A DNA stretch of 15,069 bases from Candidatus Cloacimonadota bacterium (lineage in GTDB: Bacteria > Cloacimonadota > Cloacimonadia > Cloacimonadales > WRIO01): assembly GCA_017998585.1 (NCBI GenBank), contig JAGOCT010000014.1, positions 1 to 15,069 on the forward strand, given 5' to 3'. Shown here one piece after another: positions 14,067-15,069 of this stretch. The notes below the pieces were generated by a model. The model was not told the DNA's origin, made no database searches, and worked only from the letters and a program-made list of their open reading frames with translations. Position 1 is the first letter of the stretch, and the number at the start of each line of letters is the position of its first letter. The position numbers and the translations under genes were made by a program.

Positions 14067-14219
14067 ATGTCAGAAAATCATGACACACAGACTGACACCA
14101 ACAGCTTTGAGGATAAAGATCCTTCCGGATTTTTTCACACCTTAAGACTGATTTTTGAAAATGCTACATCTCAGGATCGTAAAGAAGACATTCAAAAACA
14201 AGAAGACAAGGAGAATTAA
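14067..14219 (+). CDS. Small hypothetical protein, 50 residues
   Basis: Not recognised. The start is set by CGGAGG at 14056-14061, five bases before ATG; the frame could extend to a TTG at 14016, but that would overlap the promoter. The product is hydrophilic: an acidic first 20 residues (SENHDTQTDTNSFEDKD), a short amphipathic middle GFFHTLRLIFEN, then a lysine/glutamate tail rich in QDRKED-type residues that could form a helix. No signal peptide and no cysteine. It ends one base before the ATG of the lipoprotein gene, so the pair is surely co-transcribed and probably coupled. The correct start signals and tight spacing favour a real gene. Confidence 0.65.
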   Translation: MSENHDTQTDTNSFEDKDPSGFFHTLRLIFENATSQDRKEDIQKQEDKEN

Positions 14220-14220
14220 A

Positions 14221-15042
14221 ATGAAAAACACAAGCTTAATCTTAATCATGATCGTTACGCTGTTATTTACTGCCTGCACAAATGTTGTTCCAAACAGCTA
14301 TGCCACATTTCAAACAGCCAAAAGCATTCAATTAGAAAAGAACAATTCACAAATCGAAGCTTCATTAAAAAATCTGAGTTATAAACAGTTTCAGGACTTA
14401 TGTCTCAATCTGACAGTCCCTTCAGATTTACTCTACAAAATCGGAAACAATGACAAAATTGTATTTTGTTCTGAAGATATTACGGGTATTGATACCAATA
14501 GTTTCCGTCTTTTATTTGAAAATTCTATGATATCACATCTGCTTTCCAAAAATATCAATGTTTATGAAAGAAATCCCTATTCGCTCTACAATATTTTCAA
14601 TGAAAAGAAAAATCTGGCGTTCAAATTCAACAAAATGGATAGTACTTTTGCCCTCAATAATAACTATCCGACAATAAATTCTGCAGATAAAATCCTTAGT
14701 TATTCTGTTTATAACAGTGGTCAGCTGACTCAAATCGAATCAGATGGAAATCATAAAAGGATCATGCACCTGGATTTACTGCTAAAACTAATCGATGTGA
14801 ATAGCGGTCGTATTTTATATTGTAAAACAGTTGAAACGACAAATCAAAAAGTGCTCAGTGAATCTGAAATCCAGTTAGTCAATTCTTTGCAATTTTCCCA
14901 GGTCGAATTACCTTATCCATTTAAATCAGGGAAAAAAGAAGGCAGTCTGATCAAACTAAAGGATGATGATCAGAGAAATGAAATTGTTTCCAGTTTAAAA
15001 GAGGTACGATTGACACGAAAGTCGTTATTACAGATGACATGA
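14221..15042 (+). CDS. Lipoprotein with a possible CsgG/LpoB/FlgO-like fold
   Basis: A 273-residue protein with a lipoprotein signal peptide: MKNTSLILIMIVTLLFTAC, lipidated cysteine C19 (lipobox FTAC), and no aspartate at +2, so probably outer-membrane directed. AAGGAG lies seven bases before the ATG at 14221; the open frame runs further upstream but would bury the signal peptide. The central part resembles the layout of CsgG/LpoB/FlgO-type domains: strand KIVFCSED (79-86), helix SFRLLFENSMISHLLSKN, strand INVYERNPYSLYNIFNEKK (112-130; family pattern V-x-E-R then I-x-x-E), strand ADKILSYSVYNSG (155-167), and the pair HLDLLLKLIDVNSGRILYCKTVE (183-205). This is pattern matching by eye, not a search. 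The last 50 residues are charged. No curli or flagellar genes are in view. Confidence 0.75.
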   Translation: MKNTSLILIMIVTLLFTACTNVVPNSYATFQTAKSIQLEKNNSQIEASLKNLSYKQFQDLCLNLTVPSDLLYKIGNNDKIVFCSEDITGIDTNSFRLLFENSMISHLLSKNINVYERNPYSLYNIFNEKKNLAFKFNKMDSTFALNNNYPTINSADKILSYSVYNSGQLTQIESDGNHKRIMHLDLLLKLIDVNSGRILYCKTVETTNQKVLSESEIQLVNSLQFSQVELPYPFKSGKKEGSLIKLKDDDQRNEIVSSLKEVRLTRKSLLQMT

Positions 15043-15060
15043 ATGAAGTTAAACATTCAT
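15039..15060 (+). terminator. Possible weak hairpin at the end of the lipoprotein gene
   Basis: ATGAATG (15039-15045) can pair with CATTCAT (15054-15060) around an eight-base loop, starting at the stop codon. The stem is AT-rich and is followed by TTTACC rather than a proper T-tract, and the window ends there. Weak support. Confidence 0.25.
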
Positions 15061-15069
15061 TTACCATAC

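Overview
The window looks like AT-rich chromosomal DNA from a diderm (Gram-negative type) bacterium. One gene encodes an outer-membrane beta-barrel with a signal peptide and aromatic C-terminus, a second encodes a larger secreted protein with barrel-like sequence, and there is a lipobox lipoprotein and a periplasmic-type 5'-nucleotidase. Almost every gene has a strong AAGGAG-type Shine-Dalgarno, which argues against typical Bacteroidetes. The gene styles and the many short hairpin-rich intergenic repeats remind me of Cloacimonadota (Cloacimonas-like). That is an inference from memory, not something the sequence proves. No transposase, phage, tRNA, rRNA or CRISPR was seen.

Layout: everything up to about 13.7 kb reads on the minus strand, so gene order in transcription runs right to left. 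(1) 1-4.2 kb is a housekeeping block: rpsO with its own promoter and terminator, then pnp behind a long leader hairpin, then ahcY overlapping pnp by 4 bases, then the start of another gene cut by the left edge. (2) 4.28-4.91 kb holds a DedA-family membrane protein. (3) 4.94-5.34 kb is a tandem array of about 2.8 copies of a hairpin-packed repeat that runs into the 3' end of the next gene. (4) 5.33-10.98 kb is a three-gene envelope operon: a secreted protein with N-terminal helix-hairpin-helix repeats and a probable barrel, a PorV/FadL-like outer-membrane protein, and a secreted 5'-nucleotidase. It has one recognisable promoter upstream. (5) 10.98-11.76 kb is non-coding, with a compact hairpin-rich element. 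(6) 11.76-13.70 kb holds three VOC/PhnB-like (glyoxalase-fold) genes in tandem; the two-domain one is interrupted by an in-frame TGA. (7) 13.70-14.07 kb is a divergent intergenic region with a second dispersed repeat. (8) 14.07-15.04 kb, plus strand, encodes a 50-residue protein and a lipoprotein that resembles the CsgG/LpoB/FlgO fold.

How the genes fit together: rpsO-pnp is the classic ribosome/RNA-decay neighbourhood, and the leader hairpin is compatible with PNPase autoregulation. The envelope operon places a ComEA-like domain, an outer-membrane barrel and a nucleotidase in one transcript, which suggests but does not show handling of extracellular nucleotides or DNA. The most notable non-coding signals are a promoter architecture shared by rpsO and the envelope operon, the repeat array with a clean internal 43-base deletion in its middle copy, and the structured element near 11.5 kb.
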